From: Jackrogersella multiformis
Lineage: Eukaryota; Ascomycota; Sordariomycetes; Xylariales; Hypoxylaceae
Assembly (NCBI GenBank): GCA_902806575.1
Contig: CADCXD010000004.1
Coordinates: 868,001-932,000, forward strand
DNA length: 64,000 bases
Direction of reading: 5' to 3'
Positions within the stretch are counted from its first letter, which is position 1; each line of letters begins with the position of its first letter. Of the stretch, positions 1 through 12,888 are shown piece by piece. Below the pieces are notes generated by a model. That model searched no databases and was not told the DNA's origin. It saw only the letters and a list, made by a program, of their open reading frames with translations. The position numbers and the translations under genes are program-made.

Positions 1-118
1 CAGCATCCACATTAACTCCCTTACCTTACCTTAATTCCCTCCCACCAATCGAAGACATCCCTACGACTTCTCAACTTCCGTCTTTGTCCATCGACTAATC
101 AATATGTCCCATATTTAG

Positions 119-1628
119 GTTTATCAACAACGAGTGGGTTGAAGGTGTTGACAAGAAGTCTTTCGAGGTTATCAACCCCACCACCGAAGAGGTCATCTGC
201 TCCGTGTCCGAAGCTACAGAGAAAGATGTCGATATAGCAGTAGCTGCCGCCCGAAAAGCATTTAACGGCCCGTGGAGGACGACCATTACTCCTCTGCAGC
301 GAGGTATCTACCTAACTAAATTGGCCGATCTCCTCGAGAAGAACCTAGAACTCTTAGCCGCTGTTGAGTCTCTCGACAATGGCAAATCTATTACTATGGC
401 TAGAGGTGACGTTGTCGCCGTCATGCACTGCATCAGATACTACGGCGGCTGGGCGGACAAGATCGAGGGTAAAACGATAGACATTAACCCTGAATCTTTC
501 CACTACACCAAACATCAGCCGGTATGTTATTTATTTAGTTTGATTTTTAATCCTTTTAATCTAGAATTTTGACATGAATAAAACACTGACAATTCACAGG
601 TCGGCGTATGCGGTCAAATCATCCCATGGAACTTCCCCCTATTGATGCTGGCCTGGAAGGTCGGACCGGCCCTTGCTACGGGAAACACGATTGTCCTCAA
701 GACTGCCGAGCAGACGCCGCTCTCCGGTCTTATTTTCGCCAGTTTGGTTAAGGAAGCCGGTTTCCCTCCCGGAGTTGTAAACATCATTTCTGGTCTTGGC
801 AGAGTAGCTGGTGCCGCCATGTCCTCCCACATGGACATCGACAAGATCGCATTCACCGGCTCCACCCCCGTCGGCCGCACTATCATGAAGGCAGCGGCAT
901 CCTCTAACCTCAAGAAGGTAACTCTAGAGCTTGGCGGCAAGTCGCCTAACATCGTCTTTGACGATGCCGACATCGAGCAAGCCATCTCCTGGGTCAACTT
1001 CGGTATTTACTTCAACCACGGCCAATGCTGCTGTGCCGGCTCTCGAGTCTACGTACAAGAAGGCATCTACGACAAGTTCATCGAGGCGTTCAAGAAGCGC
1101 GCGCTTGAAAACCACATCGGCGATCCCTTCGACGAGAAGACTTTCCAGGGCCCGCAGGTCAGCCAGCTGCAATACGACCGTATCATGGGATACATCGAGG
1201 AGGGCAAGAAGGAGGGTGCCACCATCGAGTTGGGCGGCGAGCGCCACGGAGACAAGGGCTACTTCATCAAGCCTACTATCTTCACCAACGTCACCTCCAA
1301 GATGAAGATCATGCAAGAAGAGATCTTCGGCCCCGTGGTTGCGGTTGCCAAGTTCAAGACGGAAGACGAGGTCATCGCGCTGGGCAACGACAGCGCTTAC
1401 GGATTGGCCGCGGCCGTCCACACCACCAACATCACCACCGCCATCCGGGTCAGCAACGAGCTACGCGCGGGCACCGTCTGGGTCAACAGCTACAACATGC
1501 TTTCGCATGCCCTGCCGTTCGGTGGTTTCGGAGAGAGCGGTATCGGTCGCGAACTAGGACAGGAAGCTCTATTCAACTACACCGAGACCAAGTCCGTATC
1601 CATCCGGTTAGCGGGTGCGATATTCTAA
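119..1628 (+). CDS. Aldehyde dehydrogenase (NAD(P)+), 5' end outside window
   Basis: Oxidises aldehydes to carboxylic acids with NAD(P)+; fungal members act in ethanol/acetaldehyde use and general detoxification. Visible exons are 119-521 and 600-1628; the intron 522-599 starts GTATGT and ends CACAG. Translation opens with FINNEWVEG, the usual N-terminal strand of the ALDH superfamily, so only the first short exon is missing; 1-118 reads as the end of an intron finishing TTTAG. Seen in order: the cofactor-binding segment IIPWNFP, the glycine-rich FTGSTPVGR, the catalytic-glutamate motif LELGGKSPN, the nucleophile region GQCCCAGSR, EIFGPV, and a C-terminus rich in GGFGESGIGRELG. All key residues are present and no break is seen. 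The family call is secure; substrate and compartment cannot be told because the N-terminus is cut off. Confidence 0.94.
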
Positions 1629-3578
1629 ACTGGGAAGTTCGAAGTAGGAAATAAATGTCAAAGTATACTGTCGAGGTAGCTAGATGGGATATGAATCACT
1701 CGCTGGGTATGAGGTAGACCTGCGATATACATCTCAGCGATGTCAGCACAGCTGAACGAACGAGGTCATGGGAATATTTGTCCCTGTGTATATTCAACAA
1801 TTACTAGTTTGATGATGTTTCTTGGCGAAATAAAAAAAACTGTCATTTTTGATACTATTTTAGGCTTCTCTCTAGTGTGTTTTCGTCGATGCCTGGCTAG
1901 ACCTGGATGTTTTCTCCTATCCAGGTTCTAAGGTGTGGTGATTTACCTCTGTGCCTAGGGTATCTACCTAGAGAGGTGTAATATACCTGGTCGATAGGTA
2001 TGTATCTATTGTTAGATATGAGACCCCGGTGCTAAAACATGGAAGAAAGACTTGAGAAGTGTAATATTATCATCGCTCATCTGGTTGCTATAGACAAATG
2101 CCAAGGTGAATACGGGAGGCAAATAGGTAGACTGCCTGATTTCGAGAGCATAATTATTGAGAGGGGAGGGGAGGCCTCTTATGTAAAGGGCTACCTAAGT
2201 CACCACAATCCATCGACTCTATTTTTGAAGAGGAAGGATTTCAAACCTAGTAGTGTAGAAAAATCATCATCACGAAGGCAGGGGCTGGTGACCTTGAAAG
2301 AAATCAGCCTGAGCTTCCAGGTAGGCAGGTAGGTGCCTACTTAACCTAATGAAGGTAGGCTAGGGACCTACACTAGGAAGCCACTGAGTCGACTCGGGGT
2401 GTATGGGGCTGTGAGCTGAGGGTGTTCTTTCCAGGCTGTCCATCGGGTCAACCGTTCTAGATGGGCAGGATGGATGGGATCAGCTGAGGTCTGTGCGCAT
2501 GATAACGCAGGTACGTACTACATAACTACATATTACCCACCTTCTCGTTATCTCCACTCTTTTTAATTGATTTCCCATTGGTTTCCCCTTTGGCCTTTTT
2601 GGTCTTTTTGGTCTTCCTCATGCACGATCCGGGGAGGATGGGAGGGATGCTTGCATTAGCGATGCATCGGGACGGTTATGCGCGATGATCTTGGGCCGCA
2701 TTTCTTTTCCAAGATCACATACCTTGGGTATCCAAGTGCACTGCATCGCATCTTAATCGATACCTGGGATCCGTCTTCTTTGTTTCGAACTATTTGTTTA
2801 TTGACCCTACCTAGGTTCCAAGGTTGTATATTACATTGCGTCTATTTTCTTACGGAGGATTCACAGTTCCGGATTTAGTGATTATGCCTAGGGACCGTTT
2901 TTCGAAGGATAGTGTGTCTTTGATCCTCGACTTTTCTTCTTCGTGACCTGAGCCTCCGGCCTCTTTGAGACATGACACAAAGAAATCCGAGTCAACTGAG
3001 GGCCTCCAGTCTTCAGGCGCCTCATACCCGATGACACTTCCGGTCAACCCTCTGCTGTTTTACAGCCCACCTCTTTGAGGCTGCGGTGGGGCTACCAAAC
3101 CCGACGCGGGAGCTGTCGCTTATTGTCTGTCCATGGCATCTCTAATAGCGGGTGCGTCGATCCATAGGATGTGCATCCTCGCCCTCCATTACATTATCGT
3201 CAACTAGGGGGGCCATGAGGTTCCCCGGCAGAGCCTCGTGATATCAAACCCCTAGAATTTAGACTTCACCTGTTGCCTCCCCATCCCCACCATAGCCTCG
3301 TGGGGAGGCCTATCAACCCTTCCTGAAGTCGGTGCCTGCCGTAGTCTGCTTATAATGAAGCTCCCTTGCATATCCGTCGAGCCAGTCTTGGCTGTAGTAT
3401 CTGTTCCCATTCGTTTCTTATATCTGCTAGTTTCTATAGCTGCGTCTATAGCCGCATCTATACTCCAACGCAAGTTCGTGCTTTGTCCAGTCAAATCTCA
3501 CCTTTGCCCTGTCGATCTTCCAACTCCTACCAGATAGCATCGACCCCCGGGTAGAGGGGCTCCCTATCACATCTCCAT
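1629..3578. other. Intergenic, no gene recognised
   Basis: About 1.95 kb between the aldehyde dehydrogenase and the first coiled-coil gene. It holds only short, unconvincing reading frames and many copies of TACCTAGGTA-like words (for example around 1955-2000 and 2320-2350). The last few hundred bases are pyrimidine-rich, as expected for the leader of the gene at 3579. Confidence 0.6.
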
Positions 3579-4268
3579 ATGTTTGAATACACCATCAAGA
3601 GATATCCGTCAGATCGGCCGCCGTTCGTGCGCTCCCAGTCGTTCTCGCACCATCATGATCATCGTCATCGTAACCACCACCACGCTCACTGCTTCGACGA
3701 CTGCGCCGGGGTCTCGCTCGACCAGTGGAGCAGCCTCCGCGAGCAGAACAAGGAGTTCCACGCCAGCAACGATGTCCTGACCCGCGAGAACCAGACCCTG
3801 AAAACCGATCTCCAAGCCGCTGCCCAAGAAAACACCCGCCTCGTCTCGTGCAACCAGCAGCTCGGCGACGAGATCGACGTGCTAAGACGCTCGAACTCCC
3901 ACGACAGCCAGAACTCGGAGCGGTTCCGAAGGCGGGTGGCGGCCCTGAAGACGGAGCTGGACGGCAAGAACAGGGATATCCACCACCTGGAGAAGGTCAA
4001 CAGCAACCTAGCCACGAGGGTCGGCGTGCTGACGGAGACCGTCTCGGGCCTCGAGCGGCGGATCAAGGACCTGACGAGCAACCTGATCGACTGGCAGAAG
4101 CGGTCCGACGACTTCCAGGCCCTGTTCAAGAAGACGAGCCGCCTGCTCTCGATCCGCACCAGAGAGCTCGACGACAGCAAGGCCGTCGTCGAGGAGCAGC
4201 GGCGCATGCTTCGACGGGTCGATACTACGCTTCCGCCGCGAGGGGGCCGGCGGTACAGCTTTGTCTAG
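3579..4268 (+). CDS. Coiled-coil hypothetical protein, 229 aa
   Basis: Single-exon frame with no recognised enzyme motif. The N-terminus (about residues 20-40) is strikingly His-rich (SHHHDHRHRNHHHAH), a possible metal-binding or low-complexity patch. Residues about 50-215 form one long coiled coil with leucines and charged residues in heptad-like spacing (LREQNKEF, LTRENQTLKTDL, LKTELDGKNRDI, LERRIKDL). The tail is basic (RRMLRR...GGRRYSF). There is no signal peptide or membrane segment. The start is the first ATG of the frame. GC-rich third positions over the whole length and an uninterrupted frame support real coding. Function unknown; a structural or scaffold role is only a guess. A second coiled-coil protein of similar style lies at 8355-9266. 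Confidence 0.72.
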   Translation: MFEYTIKRYPSDRPPFVRSQSFSHHHDHRHRNHHHAHCFDDCAGVSLDQWSSLREQNKEFHASNDVLTRENQTLKTDLQAAAQENTRLVSCNQQLGDEIDVLRRSNSHDSQNSERFRRRVAALKTELDGKNRDIHHLEKVNSNLATRVGVLTETVSGLERRIKDLTSNLIDWQKRSDDFQALFKKTSRLLSIRTRELDDSKAVVEEQRRMLRRVDTTLPPRGGRRYSFV

Positions 4269-7200
4269 GGGTTTGCTGTGGGGAAATTCGCAGGATTTCG
4301 TCTATCGAACCAACCAATCACCGAGCGGCGAGAACATGCAGAGCGCTTTCGGCTCTACAACTTTTCAGGGGCTTCAAATTGTGCTAGCCTGGTGATATTG
4401 ATGCGCGGTGGTTTTAACAACTTGTAAGCTTCTTTCGCGTTTTAATCGCGGCTCTATTCGTTCATCTAAAGCTGATACCTTCTAGATTTCTTTTAGATTT
4501 GCTTCTTTCGTTAAAATTCATGTATCACATAGAGTAGGGAAGGGGCAAAGGGGCCGGAGGTGCCAACTATTTCGGTCTCTCATGTATACTTCTTGGTTAT
4601 GATGTATGATTACGTGCGACGTTGCTTGTTATTGCTTAAAATTTGATACCAGAACTTTAGTTCATTTCCTTTTGTTTATTTTATTTTCATTTTCATTTCT
4701 TCAACCCGTTATTGCATGTATTTTACGGCTTTGTTTCATGGAAAGGGGAAGGGGGGAAAGGGAAGGGGAATTGAGCCAGTTTGTCAAAGTCCATAGCTAC
4801 CTAGGCACACATAGCTACACTGGAATTTACATTATGGAGAAATGGATACTATGAGAACTTATGACTTGGTCCCTCGTCCCTCGGGAAACCTCCGGGCGAG
4901 CAGTTCTGAGTCGAACGGTCGGATGCTTCTTTGTCTCGTGGGACATTGATCCGGACCAGCTGTCATGTGAGAATCACTTTAGCGGCCACGCTGCTGGACT
5001 GACACATGATGCCTAAACACCTGGTGGGCCGAGGAAGCAACGTCTTCATTCCGCGTACGAATTCCCTCATGCACAAAAGTGCACTTTCGTGCGTCTCACC
5101 GATGCACATACCAACCTGGTAGGTAATACTGCCAACATCTTGTGCTCTTAAGAGTCATCAACCGTGGACGAATGTCTACTCGCCACTTAGGCTGGACACT
5201 CGGGTACTCCTGTGGTTTACTATATGCCTGCCGATGAGAGGATCTTATAGTGGTGTCATCGCTTGGCGAGTCTGCCTCGCGGGAGGTAGCCAGTAACCCC
5301 TAACCCCTTAACGAGACCAGGGTCATACGATGGATCCCTGCAAACCAAACACCGAAGTGCACCGAGGCCAGGTAGGCAGGCCTGTACTCGTAGAAGTTTG
5401 CTTACCTAACTTGTTCAGTAACGAGTCTGAATATTGTTCGGGATAGTAACATGTAGGAATGTCCAGGAGAGGAGAAGACTGGCATCTTTCCAACTTGCTG
5501 ACTTAGCAAGGAATTGTTGCCCAGTTGCCTCATTTGCCAGAGTGCATGTTACCGTAGCATCTGACATTCCCCATAGTAGCTGTCCGCCTGCAGTCAGACG
5601 CCAAATTTCAGAACCCAACGTCGGGAGTATACGTAGGTAGCTTGTTGGTTGGTGTTAGATGCGGTTTCAGGCGGAGAACCGACGGACATTGCAGAGCCAA
5701 AAACCGGGTCTCTGGTTGGCGGCCGGCTCCTCCTGTGGTGGGCCAAGAGAGGTTCTCAGCCGCGGACCACACGCTCTATCGAGAAAGTAGGCAAATAAAT
5801 ATATTTCTGGCACCCTCCTTCACCACGCTTCCTTAGGCCCGATCATTGATATTGCGCGGTGGCTTTCCTTATCGCGGGGGGGTGATGTAGGCTTTAGGCG
5901 CACTCGCTCGCTCGGCGTAGGACCCGAACGCAGCTGCGTAATACCAATTCCAGTGCCAATATTGACAGCTCAGCATCGGTATCACCGGCTTTGTCCATAG
6001 TTTGCGCGTCTTGCGAAAGTGCAATTCTGAGGGTGTCTTCCCCGCGAACGCAAAGAGTCTTCACCGCAAAGGCGCATCAAGGTCGGGGCATTTCGAACCA
6101 TCCCCGGCGTTGCGCAGTTAATTTCCCGATGGCTACCCAGGTAGCTAGCTTTGCCTCATCGGGGAACAGGCGATTTACGGGTTTAGACACTGTAGATGCT
6201 GATGGTGTGTAAGAGCCTAGAGGATCTTAGATCATCATGTATTAATCATTAATCTCCATGAATTGCGGGAGAGGCCTGTCCCCCGGGGTGGTCGAGGTGG
6301 ACAATACGGAAACGTCAATTATGGATACCTACATGTAGGCAGATAGATTGATAAGTTCTGGATCTTTAAGGAATGGTTTCCTTGATAATACCTCTTAAGG
6401 CATTGCTCGTGGAAGAGGCAAGAGTACCTAGAGACAGCCGCAGTGGCTGTGCCGCGTGATGATGTAGGAGGTAGATGTCTGAGCTAGGTAGGTACCTAAG
6501 TACCTTTAAGCTTACCTACACCTATTATTGCTAAAGTTAGAGAAATTGACTAAGCCAGATACGTACGGCACATCCATAGATAACCTGCCCGTATTGGCTA
6601 GGGGAGCTGGGGAGTTACGCTAGGAAAGTTATTACCACCCCGCGGTTTTTCCACATCGTCTTTTAGTGGATCGGATCATATGCTTGTGGATGCCACTGGA
6701 TGGAAGTTTCCCCCGATGGATCCAAGGATGTTTATGCCCTAGCCTGCCTGCCTGCTATCCCCCCCATTGTGTCATTGAAGACCGGGATACCCCTAACCTA
6801 GGTTCTTCTCTCTTCAGCCCTGCTGGGCTACCAACCCTTGAGCAACCCTTGGATGGGATTCCTTACCGGTACATCTCCCTGTTTCTCCTCTCACATCTCA
6901 TAGGAACATGTTCCTTCTTAGGCAGAAGGTCAACAATCGAGATTCTCATCAGACATCATGATGTATACGGTTGAGTTCACCAAGTAATTCTGCAACCTGC
7001 GACCTGCAACCCTCGATGCGTCTTGTATGTGAGTCATGGTGCGCCGTTTGTTATTATGTTCCAGCCTCTACCGGCCTCCATTGGTTATCCATTGGTATCC
7101 AGATGTCATTGGAATCGGCATCTGCAAAGAATCCCGTCGATCCTGACTGGCTACCTAGGTAGGCGTTCTGTGCGTATCCTGCAGGCAGAATGCACGCCCG

Positions 7201-8354
7201 CGCGAGCACGGCTCTGCTTTACGCAGTTGCGCGCAGAAACGCGCAGAGGCAACACAATCAGAATCAAGATCGCTGCTAAGAGAATGAGAAAAAAAGGGCT
7301 TGTTTCCCCGATCCTTGCGCCATCTTGACCTACATCCCCCTACACCCCCCCCCCTCCATTGCGACCTAGCTATTGCTCCTAGCGAACCGTTTTGGGGGCT
7401 GAACCATCAGGCGGACACGGCGACTGGTTCGATTTTCGGTGTAAAGCTGGCTAGTCCAGCTTCCAACTCATTTGAAGGAGGGAAGCACAAAATGCCGTCT
7501 AACGGTGCTAGATGGTTCCAGTACTCTCCTTCTCATTCTTATTAATTGTCGTTCCTCCCGATCTGTCAATTGCGCGTTACGCGTGTTGCGTGGTGCGCGG
7601 CGGAGCGAGCTGGCTGTCGAGCTGGCTGTCAGCAAGGCATCCCCCCTCCTCCTCAATTAACGGCGAGTGTGGGAAACGAGTGTTTTTTTCGCCATGGCGT
7701 GGGCGTGCCCAGGCTATTCCCAAATTCGGCCACCTTTTGGATACCCTTATTCTTTTTCCTGGTAAGATTACCCTGGTGCTATTTATGAGGCTCATCTGGC
7801 GGGAAGGATGCTTTAGACTAGGGGGTCCGTTGCCTAAAGTTATGACTCCATGCTCCATGGATGTGAGAGGCAACCCGGCCAGCTACATTAGATTTAGTAC
7901 AGATGCCCGCATATATCTGCCGTACCTATTCACGGTTACTGTCGTCAGTCGAGTGGTGCAAGCGTTATACATACACAAAGTATCAGTCGACAACTGAAGG
8001 CAGCAACCGGCCATTCGCTAATCACGAGCCATAAATCGCTTCGTATAAAAATTTACGTTGCCCTCTTCTTATTGACCCTTTACTTATTCTTCCTCGTAAG
8101 GCTTTCTTCTCACTACTTTATTTGTCCTACACTGTGAAGTGATCTACCCGGACTTATATACTCGTCAATTTACTTGCAGTCGTCAACCCTGTGACTCAAC
8201 ACTACCTCCCTCCCTATACAGCCTGACATATTTTGAGCTGTCGACTACTTTCATTCGTCAACTACTTCCTCAAGCCGTTGCCTCGTTGTGAAACGTCACA
8301 TCACGCAGGCATCTGCAAGAAGGTGTTGCCTTCAGTGGCAACTTTTACGACGAA
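4269..8354. other. Long gene-free stretch
   Basis: About 4.1 kb with only short overlapping frames that lack coding character. Contents: a 3' flank with T-rich runs (4430-4700), a purine run of G/A near 4740-4770, scattered TACCTAGGTA-like words (for example 6484-6502), and a pyrimidine-rich leader with a TATA-like TATAAAAAT near 8044 ahead of the gene at 8355. Nothing resembling an RNA gene was recognised. Confidence 0.5.
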
Positions 8355-9266
8355 ATGTCGGAAAGGCACGTTAAATTCCAGGTTATAACCCCTTCGAGAG
8401 GGTCCTCGAAAAGTCGCCGCAGCCGCGAGCTGGCACATGACTCGGGACTGGGTTCGTCTTCTAGTGAACAAGCTAGTATGGGTGGAAGACCTGATCGTAG
8501 ATTCACAGCTGAGGACTACGAAGACCAACTCTACAGTGTTGGTGCTCTTCAAGAGGCACTGGGTCAAGCGAACAAGAGAGTCGAATATTTTCAAAAGAAG
8601 TGCGTCGACTTGGACACCGAGTTAACCAAATCCCACAGAGCCGAGAGAGACACGGACAAGCTCTACCGTGATGAATGCGAACGCAATCAGAAACTAGATC
8701 GAACCAACAAGGAGCTCGAAGAAGAATTAGCTGTCCATAAGGAGCAGATTAAGGAGCTCAAAGACGCCTATAACGATATGAGAAGTGAACGCGACGAATA
8801 TCGACAGCTATACCTCAGCTTGGCGGATCCGGTCATAGACAGCACCATGAGGGGTGGTTCTGGGGAGCCTTCCTCCCCTAGATTAAGACGTTCAGCAAGC
8901 AAGCACGACAAGGATCGCAGAGAGCCGATGGATACTGGCAGAAGACACGCAGACCACCGGGAAGATAAGCCTAGCTCGTCGCGTCATCATCGTCGAAGTT
9001 TGAGCATCAGTGTCAACCCAGGTGCACGTTCGAGCAGCAAGAAACCATACGTCGAAAAGATGCCTCCCAGCTCGTCTCTAAGGTACTCGGGCAACTACAC
9101 CACTAGTGCATCGGACCCTCTCATGGACCCGGCGTCATACTCTACCGTTCCAAGATACTCTCAACCGGCGAACTATACCGGTACCAATGATGTCCCCACT
9201 GGGAACTACGTCCCATACCCCTTACACGAACCTCGTGGAGAACAGCGTGGACGTCGAAGAAGTTGA
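8355..9266 (+). CDS. Coiled-coil, serine/arginine-rich hypothetical protein, 303 aa
   Basis: Single exon starting at the first ATG after a long CT-rich leader. Residues about 1-45 are basic and Ser-rich (RGSSKSRRSRE). Residues about 50-160 form a long acidic/basic coiled coil beginning RRFTAEDYEDQLYSVGALQEAL and continuing through repeated E/K/L heptads to the YRQLY segment. Residues about 165-303 are disordered, rich in Ser, Arg, Pro and Tyr, and end RGEQRGRRRS. No catalytic motif, signal peptide or membrane helix is present. The layout (short basic head, coiled coil, long disordered tail) fits a scaffold or nuclear protein, but I do not recognise a named family. It may be functionally related to the coiled-coil gene at 3579; sequence similarity between the two is not evident beyond composition. 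Confidence 0.75.
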   Translation: MSERHVKFQVITPSRGSSKSRRSRELAHDSGLGSSSSEQASMGGRPDRRFTAEDYEDQLYSVGALQEALGQANKRVEYFQKKCVDLDTELTKSHRAERDTDKLYRDECERNQKLDRTNKELEEELAVHKEQIKELKDAYNDMRSERDEYRQLYLSLADPVIDSTMRGGSGEPSSPRLRRSASKHDKDRREPMDTGRRHADHREDKPSSSRHHRRSLSISVNPGARSSSKKPYVEKMPPSSSLRYSGNYTTSASDPLMDPASYSTVPRYSQPANYTGTNDVPTGNYVPYPLHEPRGEQRGRRRS

Positions 9267-12200
9267 AGCCCCTGGTACTCATGACCGATAACCGTCATCC
9301 ACGAGAGAAATTTTTCGAGTTTGGCGAGGCACTTGGACGTGCAACTATCCTTTTCAACGCGGATGCTAATACCCGTCCCATAAAAACGCCAAACCCATAA
9401 TCCACGGCCACGAAGCCCATTACCAGGATCCTTCAACGGCATGTAACATCATCGTGTAATAACAAATATTCGCTCAGGCATTGACCACATTACGGCCGCA
9501 TACCTAATCTTTTAAACCGAAGCCAATTCCGTCGCCAAGGCCAAAAGTCAAATACGCCTTACTCACCTAACCCAGCACAGTCTATGACGTCTCACGTGGC
9601 CCAAAATTTATGTATTACACCGATCTGTATCACTATTATATCTAATATCTTACCAATCTACCTATCTACTGGCGTCTCGGTGGCATCATCCGCGATACTG
9701 TCGGAACCCTTCCGGGCATGGTCCCTATCACATCCAATATTGCTCAAAGCCTCGGTGCCAACTTGCGGCCAACACATCGATGTATCACCTCAACGCTGCA
9801 CGACTACGGAATTTAACCATAAAAAAAATAAAAAAGGTACGATTACGTGAATCGGATGGGTCAGGTTGTGGGCCCCGAGGGACATACCATGCTCCAGCTC
9901 TTCAACAAACTCGAGCGCGGAGGCACAGTGCAGAATACAAAGCGATTTGAATACACTCAGCCTCGATATCCTACCCAGCCTACACTATATGTACCCATTG
10001 CGGCGCCGATGAGTATCGGTTCATCGGCGATGCAAATATCCACCCGCGACCCTGGCTTGCGCAAAGAAACAGCTCATCGCTCGGGTTCTTGCTTACGATG
10101 GGCTTCTATCTCTTACATTCTCTTGCTTTCCCTTATTGTTGGAACTAGCATTCAATTGGCGTTTTTCTCCTAGGCGGAAGGATATAGAGGACCGGCTAGC
10201 GATAGATACCTGTATTTGTTTTGTTGGAACTGGACGGAGACTTAAAGATGCAGCTATCGTTGCGAGGTACTTGTCCTACTTGTGTATTTGGGTATGTGGC
10301 ATTTCGCAATGCTATCATCTTATGGTTTATATCAATTGTTGGTTGCTTAAGTAGTTACATCTTTTTATCTATTTATCTATCCATCATAGTTAGGTATCTA
10401 AGTTGTATTATATGCATTTATCTACAAAGTTAGCCTTGGAAGACATGACGTATATTATATAGATACATATATTTTACACCAGCATCAAAGTGGAAAGGGG
10501 CGAGGTTGATTTGAGGCTAGCGTCAGCAAGTCATGGATGTTGATATAGTGGACCGAATTACTTCCAATTCTGATACATGCCATCCCTGCCCAGCCAATCA
10601 TGGACATATCCTCGGGGATTTTATTTAACCCTGGTGACGCATTAAATTTACATGGTGTACCCAGTGATGCCACCAGGCTGCCTCCACTCGCGAATTTATG
10701 CCACAAATGTCGAGTTCTCGAATTCGACAGCTTTCATAGCTGGGGTGTATCAAGCCGTGTCTGACGCTGACGGCCACTATCTTGGATTTTGAAGAAACAC
10801 GCTTGAAATTTAACTATTTCCACTCGGATTCATTGCCGGGCCTACTATGGGTCCAAAGTCCCCTGGACTTTGATAATGATATATGAAATATTGTTTTTAC
10901 TTAGAACTCGCAACGACGTGGTATATTTTCAAAACTATTATTACCTTTCGTTATTATTATGCCCCAGTGTATTAACTTGATGAAACCGTTAAGGAATAGA
11001 GGAACCTTTAACCTGGTGTTAAGCTGGGTCACTGAGTGAAAGGCGGTAAAACGAGGCTCGTTAATAATAGCTTAAGACCTACGGCCCCTTTTAAATATTA
11101 CAGCTGGAGGCTCCTCACAGGGGAGCCTTAAATCCTCGCCATTATTATTCGCTACCTAATAAAATCGTTAAAAATATATGAATATAGGAGAAGGAGTTAC
11201 AAGTGAGCCATTAAAGTAGTTGACTATCTTAACTACTGGTTACCTAAAATAAGTTACGAGATAATTGAAAGGGGGAATATAACATGTTGTGAAATATAAA
11301 ATTACAGACTCAAAATAAGACGACGTATATAAGAGTGAGCATAAAAAAGACATGATAAAATAGTACTTAAAGTTTTAGAATAAATTATAACTAATTCCAC
11401 AGAATATATCGTGGTATAACCTAAAGGTCGCTTGTTTTAACATTTCAGGAGTAGAACTTCTGGGCACAAGACCTCGTCGTTGTTTATATGAAATCATCAT
11501 CTCCAATATGACAATGCAAGTTTAAGCTATTCTTGTGTCCTTACCTAACTAGAACTAGAACTAGGACGTCTGTGAGATCAGAAAATGTTAGTCGCGCTGT
11601 TGATACATTGTTAGTTAAGGTACCTAGGACACATGCCACGAGGAAACGATCTAACTCACAATGAGCAAATAAGGCGAAATATACTTAGATCAGGGGATCC
11701 CAGCGTCGCGCCGGTACGAGTGGATTCCACAATCAGGGGCCCCCCTGCGGGAAGCGTTCAACTATAAAAAGGGAGCCGAAGGCCCTAAGCCATTAGAAAA
11801 CGGTCAGATGTTAATAGCTGGAGTCTTTCAATACACAGGACTACCAGCGGGACTGTTTCTACTGCCTCTCACTCAGTGACATAGCTAAACACTGAAGGCA
11901 TTTATTTCCTGACAGGCCAACTTGGAGCCTAGTGACGACTAGGAACGCTAGGCTCACGACAGTTTAGAAAGTCGTGAAAATAATCAAGTACAACTTGAGC
12001 TACGTGTTATTTCTGAAGAGATGAATGAGTAGTATTAAAATCGATATTCTCGCGAGAAGTGTGCCCACTGTCCCAGGCCAAGTCGATCATCGTACCCATT
12101 TGAGGACGTTAACGAGCCGTGTGGATTCATAGTACAATATCGGGTTGCTTACAACAGCAATAAAAATGAGCTAATCATCTAACCTAAGAATTTTTCGTAG

Positions 12201-12888
12201 TTAGAAACGGACGTATTATAACGAGCGGTTACGCCTATGATGGTCGGCCCGCGACCCGTCGTGTCGGGATTTTCGGGGACCAGAGCTGTTGAAGATCCAT
12301 TGGCCATGGTGGATTTCTATAATCGACTCGGGCATGGAGGCTGTGAGCACAGTAATAGAATGCTGGCTCCGTGGAATGTGTGAGAAATCAAGCAGTTGTC
12401 CAAGCGAGTTTGTTATGTCCACGGTTGCCACTAATAAGCGCTGCAAATAAATTATCATTATGTGCGGTTTGGACTGTTGGTTTTCTTTCCGGGTCGTACA
12501 TCTAAAGCACCTCCGTAATCGAATAGAAATCGCCATTCTTGATTTCTTTCTCCTTTTGACATGTCTAATAGGTCTAACTAGTATAACAGGTGCATGTCGT
12601 CAATGTAACCCTCCATATGCTACTAGCACGTCGAGTGTACCTAGGTAGAAATAGATTTAAGGGGCCTAACAGTTGTTCAAGTTACCCAACAGCACGTAGC
12701 CCCCTGCCCGTCCTGCAATACAACATCCAACGTCAATTATCCGCCACCTCCAACGGCATGTAAGGGCTTCGCTAATGTTCACGATTTTAGATGACTAGCT
12801 CTTGATCCCACTCATATTTGACTCTTGTCTTCAGATGTTGCTAAACCACTACCTACCTCGGTAGAGACTACCACTTCCTCTAAGCATA
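9267..12888. other. AT-rich gene-free region, probable repeat relics
   Basis: About 3.6 kb without a credible gene. From about 10340 to 12200 the sequence is markedly AT-rich with many ATT/TTA words and no long frame, as expected for old, mutated repeat DNA. A small GC hairpin (AGGCTCC / GGAGCCT) sits at about 11110-11130. The stretch 11590-11960 has LTR-like features described separately. The last few hundred bases form the upstream region of the P450. Confidence 0.5.
11590..11961. repeat. Possible solo LTR or retroelement relic
   Basis: Within AT-rich DNA lies a GC-richer island of about 370 bp that begins with TGTT-type sequence near 11588-11600 and ends CACGACA near 11961. It contains a TATA box (CTATAAAAAGGG, near 11762-11773) followed by a GC-rich transcribed-leader-like segment. 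A TG...CA outline with an internal TATA is the usual plan of an LTR. I could not find a clear target-site duplication, a second copy or any gag/pol remnant in the window, so this is tentative. Confidence 0.25.

Noticed and set aside
7512..7997. 161-codon plus-strand frame in the 4-kb gap
   Set aside because: Biased to hydrophobic and Pro/Ser residues without pattern; begins at a non-ATG-supported position and has no domain.
12216..12536. Minus-strand frame upstream of the P450
   Set aside because: No recognisable motif, overlaps AT-rich DNA, non-coding composition.
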